Shown here piece after piece: positions 35,616 through 44,289 of a stretch of 64,000 nucleotides of DNA. Both the position numbers and the translations under genes were made by a program. Under the pieces are notes generated by a model that worked only from the letters and a program-made list of their open reading frames with translations, was not told the origin of the DNA and ran no database searches. This stretch comes from JBBREP01 sp036501845 (lineage in GTDB: Bacteria; Actinomycetota; Acidimicrobiia; IMCC26256; PALSA-610). The first letter of the stretch is position 1. Every line of letters begins with the position of its first letter. The stretch is from the NCBI GenBank assembly GCA_036501845.1, contig DASXZO010000033.1, forward strand, positions 9,113-73,112, read 5' to 3'.

Positions 35616-35626
35616 CGTGCGCGTCA

Positions 35627-37447
35627 GTGTCGGATGAGGCCTCGTCCCCTGCATTCGAGGCACTGCTTTCGTATCTGAAGGCCAGTCGCGGGTTCGATTT
35701 CACCGGGTACAAGCGGGCGTCGTTGCAGCGCCGCGTCGACCGCCGAGCACAAACGGTGGGCATCAGCGACTACGAGGAGTACCTCGACTACCTCCAGGTG
35801 CACCCCGAAGAATTCGTGTCGTTGTTCAACACGATCCTCATCAACGTCACCGGCTTCTTCCGCGATGCACCGATGTGGGCGTATCTCCAGAACGAGGTAC
35901 TCCCGAAACAGCTCGAGCAGCTCCCGCACGATCGGCCGATCCGGGCGTGGAGCGCAGGCTGCGCCTCGGGCGAAGAGGCGTACACGCTCGCGATGATGCT
36001 GGCCGAGCTCCTCGGTCCCGATGAGTTCCGCCGGCGCGTGAAGGTGTACGGAACCGACGTCGACGAGGAAGACCTGCAGGCCGCGCGCCAGGCGTCGTAT
36101 GCGGCGCGTGACGTCGAGCCGGTGCCCCAGCCATTGCGCGAGAAATACTTCGACCTCGTCGGCGATCGCTACGTGTTTCGCAACGATCTGCGCCGGTCGA
36201 TCATCTTCGGACGCCTCGACGTACTGCACGACGCGCCCATCTCCCGCCTCGAGTTGCTCGCCTGCCGCAACACACTCATGTACTTCAACGCGGAGACGCA
36301 GGCCCAAGTGCTCGAGCGTTTCCACTTCGCGCTCAATGAGCAGGGCGTACTGGTGCTCGGCAAGGCCGAGACGCTCTTGTCGAACAGCCGGCTCTTCACA
36401 CCGCTCGACCGTAAACACCGCGTGTTCCAAAAGTCGCCGAGCTTGTTGGGTCGCAGCGCGACGACACGGATCCCGATGCCCGACGCCACTGGCGCTGCGG
36501 CCGCAACGCTCGAGACCGCGGCACTCGATTCGGTGCCCGCGGCGGTCGTCGTGGTGGATCGCGACGGGCGCGTCGTGCGGGTGAACGAATGTGCGCGCAC
36601 GCAGCTCGGAGTTGCACGCGCAGAGGAGGGCCGGCCGCTCCAGGATCTCGAGGTGTCGTATCGCCCCGTCGAGCTGCGGGCGCCGATCAACCAGGCCTAC
36701 GAACACGGCCACCCCGTCCGCATCCCCGAGGTGCATTACGCGTACGACGGGATCGACCGTTGTTTCGACATCGAGATCGTCCCGCTGCTCGTCGACGGCT
36801 CGTACTTCGGCGTCTCTTGCATGTTCGTCGACGTGACCAAACAGCACGAGCTCCAGGCGCAGTTGCGCCAGACCAACAGCGACCTCGAGCAGGCCTACGA
36901 GGAAGTGCAGTCGACGAACGAGGAGTTGGAAACCACGAACGAGGAGCTCCAGTCGACGATCGAGGAGCTGGAGACCACGAACGAGGAGCTCCAGTCGACC
37001 AATGAAGAGCTGGAGACGATGAACGAGGAGCTCCAGTCGACCAACGACGAGCTGCACGCCGTCAATGACGAGGTGCGCGCGCGCGGCGACGAGGTCGACC
37101 AGCTCAACCAATTCCTCGAGTCGATCCTTGCGAGCCTCCGCGGCGGCGTTGTGGTGATCGACCGCGATCGGCGCGTGCGCGTGTGGAGCCAGCGGGCCTT
37201 CGACATGTGGGGCTTACGTGAGGAGGAGGTTCGCGAAGTCGACCTGCTCGATCTCGACGTGGGCCTGCCCGTGGCCGACCTACGAGAAGCCATCGACGAG
37301 TGCATGGCCCACGACGTCGAGCAGGAGAACCTCGTCGTCGAAGCCGTGACCCGGCGTGGCCGCACGGTCGAATGTCGCGTCTCGATCTCTCCACTCCGGG
37401 AGCGAGGCGTGGTGAACGGCGCCATCCTCGTGATGGACACGCGCTGA
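35627..37447 (+). CDS. CheR methyltransferase fused to PAS domains through a long coiled coil
   Basis: 606 residues from GTG 35627. Residues 1-275 are CheR: an all-helical N domain (FDFTGYKRASLQRRVDRR) and a SAM-binding domain with AWSAGCASGEEAYTLAM (about 104-120). Residues 295-400 form a first PAS domain (AVVVVDRDGRVVRVNECA). Residues 410-490 are coiled coil with three 14-residue repeats of the type NEELETTNEELQST. Residues 495-606 form a second PAS domain (GVVVIDRDRRVRVWSQRA). There is no histidine kinase domain, which related CheB/CheR-PAS proteins often carry. The PAS domains probably sense a ligand or redox state and steer methylation of glutamates in an unknown partner. Confidence 0.88.
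   Translation: MSDEASSPAFEALLSYLKASRGFDFTGYKRASLQRRVDRRAQTVGISDYEEYLDYLQVHPEEFVSLFNTILINVTGFFRDAPMWAYLQNEVLPKQLEQLPHDRPIRAWSAGCASGEEAYTLAMMLAELLGPDEFRRRVKVYGTDVDEEDLQAARQASYAARDVEPVPQPLREKYFDLVGDRYVFRNDLRRSIIFGRLDVLHDAPISRLELLACRNTLMYFNAETQAQVLERFHFALNEQGVLVLGKAETLLSNSRLFTPLDRKHRVFQKSPSLLGRSATTRIPMPDATGAAAATLETAALDSVPAAVVVVDRDGRVVRVNECARTQLGVARAEEGRPLQDLEVSYRPVELRAPINQAYEHGHPVRIPEVHYAYDGIDRCFDIEIVPLLVDGSYFGVSCMFVDVTKQHELQAQLRQTNSDLEQAYEEVQSTNEELETTNEELQSTIEELETTNEELQSTNEELETMNEELQSTNDELHAVNDEVRARGDEVDQLNQFLESILASLRGGVVVIDRDRRVRVWSQRAFDMWGLREEEVREVDLLDLDVGLPVADLREAIDECMAHDVEQENLVVEAVTRRGRTVECRVSISPLRERGVVNGAILVMDTR
36917..37042 (+). repeat. Three 42-bp in-frame tandem repeats in cheR-PAS
   Basis: Three consecutive 42-bp units encode NEELETTNEELQST, IEELETTNEELQST and NEELETMNEELQST; a fourth, degenerate copy follows (NDELHAVNDE). 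The units differ by only a few bases. Copy number could change by slippage, which would lengthen or shorten the coiled coil by 14 residues (two heptads) without breaking the frame. Confidence 0.85.
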
Positions 37448-37581
37448 CGCTTCTGGCGCCACTCGGCTCATCCCGCCGAGGTAACTCCTCCGTGGAGCGC
37501 GCGAACAGGTCTCGAACGTCCGTGTTACGACCGGCTCGGCTCGGGTAGATCGCGATGGGGACCGACGCCGCGAGGAGAGCC

Positions 37582-39345
37582 GTGCAGAAGACCGCATCCG
37601 ATCTGTTGGTCGAACGGCTGCTGGCGTGGGGCGTCGACACCGTGTTCGGTCTGCCGGGCGACGGCATCAACGGCATCATGGAGGCGCTGCGCCGGCAGCG
37701 GGACGCGATGCGGTTCGTGCTCGTGCACCACGAGGAAGCCGCGGCGTTCATGGCGTGCGGCTATGCCAAGACGTCGGGTCGTCTCGGCGTGTGCCTGGCC
37801 ACGTCGGGCCCCGGCGGGATCCACCTGTTGAACGGTCTGTACGACGCCAAGCTCGATCACATGCCCGTGCTCGCGATCACGGGCATGCAGGAGATGAATC
37901 TCCTCGGCACCGGCTACCAGCAGGAGGTGCACCTCGACCGCGTGTTCAACGACGTGGCCGAGTACAGCGTGATGGCCCTCACACCCACGCAGGTTCCGAC
38001 GCTCGTCGACCTCGCGATCCGCCACTCGCTCGGCCGCCGCACCGTCTCGCATATCACTTTTCCGAACGACCTCCAGATCGCCCCGGCCGACGAAGAGCCG
38101 TACGACGGCCCGGCGCCGGCACGCGCGCCGTCGACGGCACCGGTATTCCTCGCGCCGCCGGGACGGCCGCGCGACGACGAGCTCGACCGCGCGGCTGCGG
38201 TGTTGAACGAGGGTGAGCGGGTGACGATGCTCGTGGGCGCGGGCGCCCTCGGCGCGCGCCACGAGGTGCTGGCGGTCGCCGAAGCCTTGGCGAGTCCGAT
38301 CGTGAAGACGCTGCCGGGCAAAGCCGCGGTGCCCGACGACCACCTGCTCACTACGGGCGGCATCGGTCTCCTCGGCACCACCGCGTCCGAGGACGCGATG
38401 GAGGGCTGCGACACGCTGCTCATGGTCGGCACGAACTTCCCCTACACGAAGCACCTGCCCGACGCCGGTGCGGTGCGGTGCGTGCAACTCGAGGCCGACC
38501 CGATTCGCGCCGGGAATCGCATCCCCACCGAAGTGCCGATGATCGGTGATGCCGCCGAAGGCCTAGCCGCGCTGCTGCCGAAGCTCACACCCAAGACCGA
38601 CCGCAGCTTCCTCACCGGCGTGCAGGATTCGATGGGGAAGTGGCGCGAGCGGATGCAAGCACTGGCGACAATCACGATCGACACGATCCAGCCGCAATAC
38701 CTCATGCGCGTGATCGACGAGGTGGCGGCGGACGACGCCATCCTCACGTCGGACTCGGGCACGATCGCCACGTGGTCGGCACGCCACTTCGACATCCGCG
38801 GCAGCCGTGAGTACTACCTCTCCGGGAACCTCGCCACCATGGCGCCAGGATTGCCCTACGCGATCGCGGCCCAGTGGTTACATCCCGAACGCCAGGTGAT
38901 CGCGTTCGTGGGCGACGGCGGATTCGCCATGCTCATGGCCGAGTTCGATACCGCGGTGCGCTACTCACTGCCGATCAAGGTGGTGATCAACAACAACGCA
39001 TCGCTCGGCCAGATCCTGTGGGAGCAGATGGTGCTGGGCTTCCCGGAGTTCGGTGTGCGCTACACCCAGCAGCTCGACTTCGCGCAATGGGCCACCACCG
39101 CCGGCGGGTTCGGCGTGAAGGTCCGCAGCGCCGACGACCTACCGAATGCCGTGAAGAGTGCGTTCGAGCACGACGGCCCGGCGATCGTCGACGTCGACGT
39201 GAATCCTGACGAACCACCGATGCCGGCGAAGGTCACGTACGAGCAAGCGAAATCGTTCGCGCTCGCGTTCCTACGCGGCCAACCGCACAAGGCGTCGATC
39301 GCCTCGACGCTCTTCCGCGACAAGTTGCAGGAGCTGCGCCAGTGA
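37582..39345 (+). CDS. Pyruvate-oxidase-like thiamine pyrophosphate enzyme
   Basis: 587 residues from GTG 37582, preceded by GAGGAG; ATG 37555 is possible but lacks a ribosome site. Domains in order: PYR domain with the catalytic Glu in VLVHHEEAAAFMACGYAK, central FAD/sugar-nucleotide-like domain, and PP domain with the TPP/Mg motif GDGGFAMLMAE...INNN. The layout is that of PoxB/YdaP-type pyruvate oxidases rather than acetolactate synthase, because SGPGGIHLLNGLYDAKLDHMPVLAI is typical of the former. It would decarboxylate a 2-oxo acid and pass electrons to FAD and quinone. It leads an oxidation operon; the next gene overlaps by 4 nt. Confidence 0.85.
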   Translation: MQKTASDLLVERLLAWGVDTVFGLPGDGINGIMEALRRQRDAMRFVLVHHEEAAAFMACGYAKTSGRLGVCLATSGPGGIHLLNGLYDAKLDHMPVLAITGMQEMNLLGTGYQQEVHLDRVFNDVAEYSVMALTPTQVPTLVDLAIRHSLGRRTVSHITFPNDLQIAPADEEPYDGPAPARAPSTAPVFLAPPGRPRDDELDRAAAVLNEGERVTMLVGAGALGARHEVLAVAEALASPIVKTLPGKAAVPDDHLLTTGGIGLLGTTASEDAMEGCDTLLMVGTNFPYTKHLPDAGAVRCVQLEADPIRAGNRIPTEVPMIGDAAEGLAALLPKLTPKTDRSFLTGVQDSMGKWRERMQALATITIDTIQPQYLMRVIDEVAADDAILTSDSGTIATWSARHFDIRGSREYYLSGNLATMAPGLPYAIAAQWLHPERQVIAFVGDGGFAMLMAEFDTAVRYSLPIKVVINNNASLGQILWEQMVLGFPEFGVRYTQQLDFAQWATTAGGFGVKVRSADDLPNAVKSAFEHDGPAIVDVDVNPDEPPMPAKVTYEQAKSFALAFLRGQPHKASIASTLFRDKLQELRQ

Positions 39346-39830
39346 AGCGACGGCGGCGCGGCGGAGAGATCGATCCGATCGACACGGCCGAGCGCGCGGT
39401 GGTGGGCATCGATCGCTTTCTCGTCGACGTGCGCCACGGACGCTTCGAGCGGGCACTGTGCGCGCTGACCGCAGTCGGCGCAGCGATCACCGGCGCCGAG
39501 ATCTTCCTCGAGCACGACCGGGCCAGTTTCGGCAACCGCATGATGTGGTTGCCCGTGGCACTCACTCCCGCGATGAGCGCCGCGGCAATAGCGGGCTTCA
39601 TGTCGAAGCCGCTGGCGAAATCGGTGCTGCCGGCGGCGTCGGCGCTCGTGGTCGCCAACTCGCTGCAAGGCCAATATCTGCACCTGCGCGGCATCGCCGA
39701 ACGTCCCGGCGGTTTCGCGCTGGCGCGTTACAACTGCGAGATGGGTCCGCCCACGTTCGCGCCGTTGCTCTTCGCGCTCGTCGGGGGGATGGGCCTTCTC
39801 GCGGCGATTTTGCGTCGCGAGGACGACTGA
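39342..39830 (+). CDS. Membrane protein of the oxidation operon
   Basis: 162 residues, ATG overlapping the TPP-enzyme stop (ATGA). About four hydrophobic segments (ALCALTAVGAAITGAEIFLE, MMWLPVALTPAMSAAAIAGF, LPAASALVVANSLQGQYLHL, FAPLLFALVGGMGLLAAIL) follow a basic cytoplasmic start (MKRRRRGGE). There is no CxxCH haem motif and no recognisable cytochrome histidine pair. A YNCEMGPPTFAPLLF element lies before the last helix. The family is unknown to me. Being translationally coupled between two oxidases, it may anchor them to the membrane or hand electrons to quinone; that is inference. Confidence 0.75.
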   Translation: MKRRRRGGEIDPIDTAERAVVGIDRFLVDVRHGRFERALCALTAVGAAITGAEIFLEHDRASFGNRMMWLPVALTPAMSAAAIAGFMSKPLAKSVLPAASALVVANSLQGQYLHLRGIAERPGGFALARYNCEMGPPTFAPLLFALVGGMGLLAAILRREDD

Positions 39831-39835
39831 CGGTC

Positions 39836-40525
39836 GTGCGGAGCCGGCGCACGCCGACCGGGCCGACACCGGGCACGCACGAAGCTCGCTTCCCCGGCTT
39901 CGACGTGCTCGCGCAACGCGCCACGTGGGACGAGGTCACCGAACACGTCGTGGTGGCGCGGCTCCAGACGCGGCCGCTGCGGTTCTTCGATGAGGCCGAG
40001 GCGCTCACCGCCGGCGCGCTCTTGGATCGGCTGCTGGGTCAAGACGACGAACCGCGTGTTCCGGTGCTCGGCATGATCGACGAACGGCTCGCCGACGGCA
40101 TCGGTGACGGCTACCGCTACGACGAGATGCCGGAGGACGCCGACGCGTGGCGGCGGTCGATCGCGGCGCTCGACCGCGACGCCGAGCGCGAGCACGGAGT
40201 GCCGTTCCACGCGCTTGGTCGCGGCTCGCAGATGGATGCGATCGAACGCGTGCAACAGACCGACGGCAGTTGGGCCGATCTCCCGGCCAAGCGCGTGTTC
40301 GAGCTCTGGGTTCGCTATGCGTGCGCAGCCTTTTACTCGCACCCGTGGGCGTGGAATGAGATCGGTTTTGGTGGGCCGGCCTACCCGCGCGGCTACGCGA
40401 ACCTTGGAGTGGACAAGCGCGAACGGTGGGAAGCGGCTGAGGTGGACGCGAGCGACCCGGTTCCATGGTCGCAGCGGGCCGACGCCGCCAAGCGCGCCCA
40501 TGCATCGCGCGAGCCGCAACCGTGA
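39836..40525 (+). CDS. Gluconate 2-dehydrogenase subunit 3-like protein
   Basis: 229 residues from GTG 39836, 5 nt after the membrane-protein stop. RFFDEAEALTAGALLDRLLGQDDEPRVP at the N-terminal third matches PF13618 (subunit 3 of membrane gluconate dehydrogenase). The C-terminal part has KRVFELWVRYACAAFYSHPWAWNEIGFGGPAYPRGY, also typical. No Tat signal is seen, although secreted versions have one, so this complex should be cytosolic. The subunit helps export or stability of the flavoprotein encoded next, with which it overlaps (GTGA). Confidence 0.85.
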   Translation: MRSRRTPTGPTPGTHEARFPGFDVLAQRATWDEVTEHVVVARLQTRPLRFFDEAEALTAGALLDRLLGQDDEPRVPVLGMIDERLADGIGDGYRYDEMPEDADAWRRSIAALDRDAEREHGVPFHALGRGSQMDAIERVQQTDGSWADLPAKRVFELWVRYACAAFYSHPWAWNEIGFGGPAYPRGYANLGVDKRERWEAAEVDASDPVPWSQRADAAKRAHASREPQP

Positions 40526-42144
40526 GCGCGAGCGTGCGGGATCGCAACGAATCGGCGTGGTTGCTCCCGCGCGACGGCACACGCACGAACCACGGGCTAC
40601 GGCGCGACATGCGCCGCTACGCCGACAGCGACGAGGTCGACATCGCGATCGTGGGGTGCGGCGCCGGCGGCGGTGTGCTCGCTCAGCGACTGGCGCGCGC
40701 CGGTTGGAGCGTGGTGGTGTTCGACGCCGGGCCGTGGTGGGATCCCGACCGCGACTGGGTGAGCGACGAGGCCGGTTCGCAGCATCTCTACTGGACCGAG
40801 CCGCGCGTGATCAGCGGATCGAACCCCGTTGCGCTGGGGTCGAACAACTCTGGACGCGGTGTGGGCGGCTCGATGGTGCACTTCGCCGGTTACGCGCCGC
40901 GCTTTCACCCGTCGGACTTCTCGACCTTCACCGACGACGGCGTCGGCGCCGACTGGCCGATCGACTACGCCAACCTGCGCTCGTACTACTCGGACATGGA
41001 GGCGGAGCTACCGGTCGCGGGCGAGGACTGGCCCTGGGGCGACCCACATCGCTACCCCCACTCGCCGCATCCTCTCGGTGGCAACGGGCTGGTGTTCCAG
41101 CGCGGCGCGCTCGGCGCGGGGATCGACGTGAAGGTCGGTCCGGTCGCGATCACCAACGGTCGTTTCGGCAACCGCAACCACTGCATCTATCGCGGCTTCT
41201 GCCTGCAGGGTTGCAAGGTCAACGCCAAGGCCTCGCCGCTCATCACCCACGTGCCCGATGCGCTTGCCCACGGCGCCGAGATCCGCCCCGACTCGATGGT
41301 GAGCCGGGTCGAGATCGACGGGCGCGGTCGCGCCTCTGGCGTCACCTACTTCCGCGACGGCGCGGAGCATCGCCAGCGCGCCGCCGTCGTGGCGGTGTGC
41401 GGTTATTCGATCGAGACGCCGCGACTGCTCCTCAACTCGGCCTGCCGTTCGTTTCCCGACGGGATCGCCAATCACCACGGGCTGGTCGGCCGCTACGTGA
41501 TGGTGCAGGGCGCCCCGCAAACCGCGGGCCGTTACGACGCCGAGGTCCGGCCGTACAAGGCGCCGCCGCCCGAAGCGTCGAGCGAGGAGTTCTACGAGAC
41601 CGATCCGTCGAAGCCCTATCGCCGCGGCTTCTCGCTGCAATGTGTGTCGCCGCTGCCGATCGTGTGGGCCGAACACGTGGCTGCGCAGGGCCACTGGGGC
41701 GGCGTGCTGCGCGAGTACATGCGCGACTACGTGCACTGGGCCGTGTTCGGTGCGCTCTGTGAGCTGCTGCCGCAAGCCGACAACCGTGTGACGCTTGCTG
41801 ACGAGACCGACCGGCACGGTCTGCCCGTCGCGAACTTCTCGTACAGCCTCGGCGACAACGACCGTGCGCTGATGGATGCGGCCCAGCAGAAGATGGAGGA
41901 GATCCACCACGGCGCGGGTGCCGACGAAGTGATCACCATCAAGCGCTTCGCGCACCTCGTCGGTGGCTGCCGCATGGCTGCCGACGAGCAACACGGGGTG
42001 GTGGACGGCGAGCTGCGCACGTTCGCGGTGCCGAACCTCTATCTCGTAGACGGCAGCGTGCTCCCCACACAAGGGAGCGCGAACCCGGCGCTCACGATCA
42101 TGGCCCTCGCGGCCCGCGCCGCCGATCTCATGGCACCGCGCTGA
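40522..42144 (+). CDS. GMC-family FAD oxidoreductase (gluconate dehydrogenase large subunit-like)
   Basis: 540 residues from GTG 40522, overlapping the subunit 3 stop. FAD fingerprint IAIVGCGAGGGVLAQRLARAG, the GMC ring SGRGVGGSMVHFAGYAPR, a cysteine group CIYRGFCLQGCKVNAK, and the C-terminal FAD contact NLYLVDGSVLPTQGSANPAL. The catalytic His/Asn pair is not certain by eye; HLVGGCRMA near the end holds a conserved His. Relatives oxidise gluconate, sorbitol or other polyols at C2 or C5. No cytochrome c subunit is encoded nearby, so the electron acceptor is open. The next gene starts one base after the stop. Confidence 0.87.
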   Translation: MSASVRDRNESAWLLPRDGTRTNHGLRRDMRRYADSDEVDIAIVGCGAGGGVLAQRLARAGWSVVVFDAGPWWDPDRDWVSDEAGSQHLYWTEPRVISGSNPVALGSNNSGRGVGGSMVHFAGYAPRFHPSDFSTFTDDGVGADWPIDYANLRSYYSDMEAELPVAGEDWPWGDPHRYPHSPHPLGGNGLVFQRGALGAGIDVKVGPVAITNGRFGNRNHCIYRGFCLQGCKVNAKASPLITHVPDALAHGAEIRPDSMVSRVEIDGRGRASGVTYFRDGAEHRQRAAVVAVCGYSIETPRLLLNSACRSFPDGIANHHGLVGRYVMVQGAPQTAGRYDAEVRPYKAPPPEASSEEFYETDPSKPYRRGFSLQCVSPLPIVWAEHVAAQGHWGGVLREYMRDYVHWAVFGALCELLPQADNRVTLADETDRHGLPVANFSYSLGDNDRALMDAAQQKMEEIHHGAGADEVITIKRFAHLVGGCRMAADEQHGVVDGELRTFAVPNLYLVDGSVLPTQGSANPALTIMALAARAADLMAPR

Positions 42145-42145
42145 C

Positions 42146-43237
42146 ATGGACACCATCACTGATGTGGAGGTGGCGTCGTACACGATCCCCACCGAGGCGC
42201 CCGAGTCCGACGGCACGCTCACGTGGGATCACACGACCGTGGTCGTCGTGCACGTGACGGCTGCGGGCGAGCGCGGTATCGGCTTCACGTACGGCCCCGG
42301 CGCGTGCGGCTCCATCGTGGATGAGGTGCTCGCTGATGTGGTGCGCGGTCGGGATCCATTCGACGTGCCCGCGGCGTGGAGCGCGATGGTGCGCGCAATA
42401 CGCAACTCGGGCCGGCCGGGCGTGTGTTCGATGGCGATCGCGGCCGTCGACATCGCCCTCTGGGATCTCCACGCGAAGCTGCTCGGCCTCCCGCTGGTGC
42501 GCCTGCTCGGCGCCGCGCGCGACAGCGTGCCGCTCTACGGCAGTGGCGGCTTCACCTCGCTCTCGGAGTGCGACCTTGTCGATCAGCTCGGCTCGTGGGT
42601 GGCCGGCGGCTTCGAGCGGGTGAAGATGAAGATCGGCACACGGTGGGGACGCGACGAGGAGGCCGATCTTCGTCGCGTCGCGCTCGTGCGCGAGGCGATT
42701 GGCGGCGGGCCCGCACTGTTCGTGGACGCCAACGGCGGCTACTCCGCGAAGCAGAGCGTGCGGCTCGCTCGGCGATTCGAGCTCTCGGGCGTGTCGTGGT
42801 TCGAGGAACCGGTCTCATCTGACGACCTCAGCGGCCTGGCGCGGATCCGCGACGCGATCTCCATCGACGTGGCCGCGGGCGAGTACGGCTACGACCTCGC
42901 CTACTTCGCACGCATGTGTGCGGCCGGCGCGGTCGACGTGCTGCAAGCCGACGTGAGTCGCTGCGCCGGCATCACGGAGTGGCGGCGCGCCGCCGCAGTG
43001 GCCGCGGCGCACGGGTTGGAGATATCGGGACACTGCGCGCCCTCGCTGCACGCGCACGTCGCCGCGGCCACACCGAACCTGGCCCACGTCGAGTATTTCG
43101 CCGACCACGCACGCGTCGACCGAATACTCTTCGACGGTGTGCTCGACCCCGTGAACGGCGCGCTGCATATCGACCCGTCGCGGCCGGGCATCGGGCTCGA
43201 GTTGAAAGAACGTGATGCCCAGCGCTTCGCGACCTGA
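42146..43237 (+). CDS. Enolase-superfamily dehydratase/racemase (mandelate racemase type)
   Basis: 363 residues. The capping domain comes first, then the barrel with the catalytic KxK (RVKMKIG), metal ligands DANGGY, the Glu of FEEPVSSDD, the Glu of AAGEYGYD, and a His in EISGHCAPSLHAH. This order fits sugar-acid dehydratases or racemases of the mandelate racemase group. Downstream of a gluconate-dehydrogenase-like enzyme, it likely dehydrates the aldonate or keto-acid formed there. It is the last gene of the operon that begins at 37582. Confidence 0.85.
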   Translation: MDTITDVEVASYTIPTEAPESDGTLTWDHTTVVVVHVTAAGERGIGFTYGPGACGSIVDEVLADVVRGRDPFDVPAAWSAMVRAIRNSGRPGVCSMAIAAVDIALWDLHAKLLGLPLVRLLGAARDSVPLYGSGGFTSLSECDLVDQLGSWVAGGFERVKMKIGTRWGRDEEADLRRVALVREAIGGGPALFVDANGGYSAKQSVRLARRFELSGVSWFEEPVSSDDLSGLARIRDAISIDVAAGEYGYDLAYFARMCAAGAVDVLQADVSRCAGITEWRRAAAVAAAHGLEISGHCAPSLHAHVAAATPNLAHVEYFADHARVDRILFDGVLDPVNGALHIDPSRPGIGLELKERDAQRFAT

Positions 43238-43317
43238 CCAGCGGCGTTCGTTTTCGGGTGGCGCGTTTGAGGGAATACCTGGTCACGACCCATTGGTCGA
43301 CGAACGGAGGCGACGCC

Positions 43318-43542
43318 ATGCCCGGCACGCGCGCGAACGTCAAGAACGAGAAGCAGTACGAGGCGCTGAAAGACAAGGGGATGTCAAAGTCGCGCGCGGC
43401 GCGAATCGCGAACTCCCCGCAGGCGTCGAAGCACGGCGGTGAGAAGTCCGGCAGCGGTGGGGACGCCAAGCAGGGCGGCACCACAGCGCAGCACAAGGCC
43501 GCCGGCCGCAAGGGCGGGAAGGCCGCGGCCAAGAAGCGCTGA
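43318..43542 (+). CDS. Small KGG-type stress protein (DUF7218-like)
   Basis: 74 residues from ATG 43318 with a perfect GGAGG 8 nt upstream. It begins MPGTRANVKNEKQYEALKDK and has a KGMSKSRAARIANSP segment. The tail is glycine- and lysine-rich (AGRKGGKAAAKKR). Similar small, very basic proteins are common next to stress genes in actinobacteria and may bind nucleic acid. The gene before it ends 80 nt upstream, and the start codon plus strong ribosome site suggest high expression. Exact function unknown. Confidence 0.78.
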   Translation: MPGTRANVKNEKQYEALKDKGMSKSRAARIANSPQASKHGGEKSGSGGDAKQGGTTAQHKAAGRKGGKAAAKKR

Positions 43543-43565
43543 GAGTTCACGCGCGCTCGTTCGTA

Positions 43566-44171
43566 ATGGCTGCACCCACGGCAACTCGTGCGCTCGCGGC
43601 GCTCGGTCGAGCCGCCGCGGGATGCACCGAGTGCCCGCTCTACGAGCGGGCGACGCAGACCGTCTTCGGCGAAGGACCGGTCGACGCGCGCATCGTGATG
43701 CTCGGTGAGCAGCCCGGTGACCACGAAGACCGTGAAGGTCACGTGTTCATCGGTCCGGCCGGTCACCTTCTCGACCAGGCGCTCGGCGACGCCGGTCTCG
43801 ACCGAAGCGCGATCTACCTCAGCAACGTGGTGAAGCACTTCAAGTGGACACCGTCACCGCGTTCCGACAAGGTACGCATCCACGCCAAGCCGAACCGGCG
43901 CGAGGCCGCAGCGTGCGAGCACTGGTGGCGCAGCGAGTTGGACGTCGTGCGTCCGAGTGTGGTGGGTGCGCTCGGCGCCGTGGCTGCCCAGGCGGTGCAC
44001 GGCAGCGCGTTCAAGCTCACGCAACACCGCGGTGAGCCGATTCTCGTCGGCGACGCCACAGTCGTCGCAACCTTTCACCCATCCGCAGTGCTGCGCGCCC
44101 GGGAACGGCGGCGCGAGATGTACACCGAACTGGTCGACGACCTCGCCCGCATCGCCGAGCTCGCGGGCTGA
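43566..44171 (+). CDS. udgX: UdgX-type uracil-DNA glycosylase (covalent uracil binder)
   Basis: 201 residues. Motif A GEQPGDHEDREG (47-58) is that of UdgX. The R-loop DKVRIHAKPN contains His106, which in mycobacterial UdgX attacks the deoxyribose and leaves the enzyme bound to the abasic site. C20, C23 and C117 plus His91 (NVVKHFKW) fit the iron-sulfur ligand set of this group. FHPSAVLR is the second uracil motif. UdgX repairs or caps uracil in DNA and is typical of actinobacteria. It follows the KGG protein by 23 nt and may share its message. Confidence 0.9.
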   Translation: MAAPTATRALAALGRAAAGCTECPLYERATQTVFGEGPVDARIVMLGEQPGDHEDREGHVFIGPAGHLLDQALGDAGLDRSAIYLSNVVKHFKWTPSPRSDKVRIHAKPNRREAAACEHWWRSELDVVRPSVVGALGAVAAQAVHGSAFKLTQHRGEPILVGDATVVATFHPSAVLRARERRREMYTELVDDLARIAELAG

Positions 44172-44289
44172 ACGCATCTTCAGTACCCGTGCAGCCTCGG
44201 TTTCCGGCGGTCGGCGACGGGTAGGTGCGTGGGATACCGAAGCTGCCGCCTGGCGTGCGGCCTTCGTCGCCGAGGAGAGGAGCGCAGGG

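Noticed and set aside
33668..37447. Chemotaxis operon
   Set aside because: No receptor, CheA, CheW, CheY or flagellar gene is in the window. CheB has no receiver and CheR is fused to PAS domains, so ordinary chemotaxis is unlikely.
43318..43542. KGG protein as a histone-like or toxin gene
   Set aside because: It is too short and too simple for such a claim. Only a general stress or nucleic-acid-binding role can be argued.
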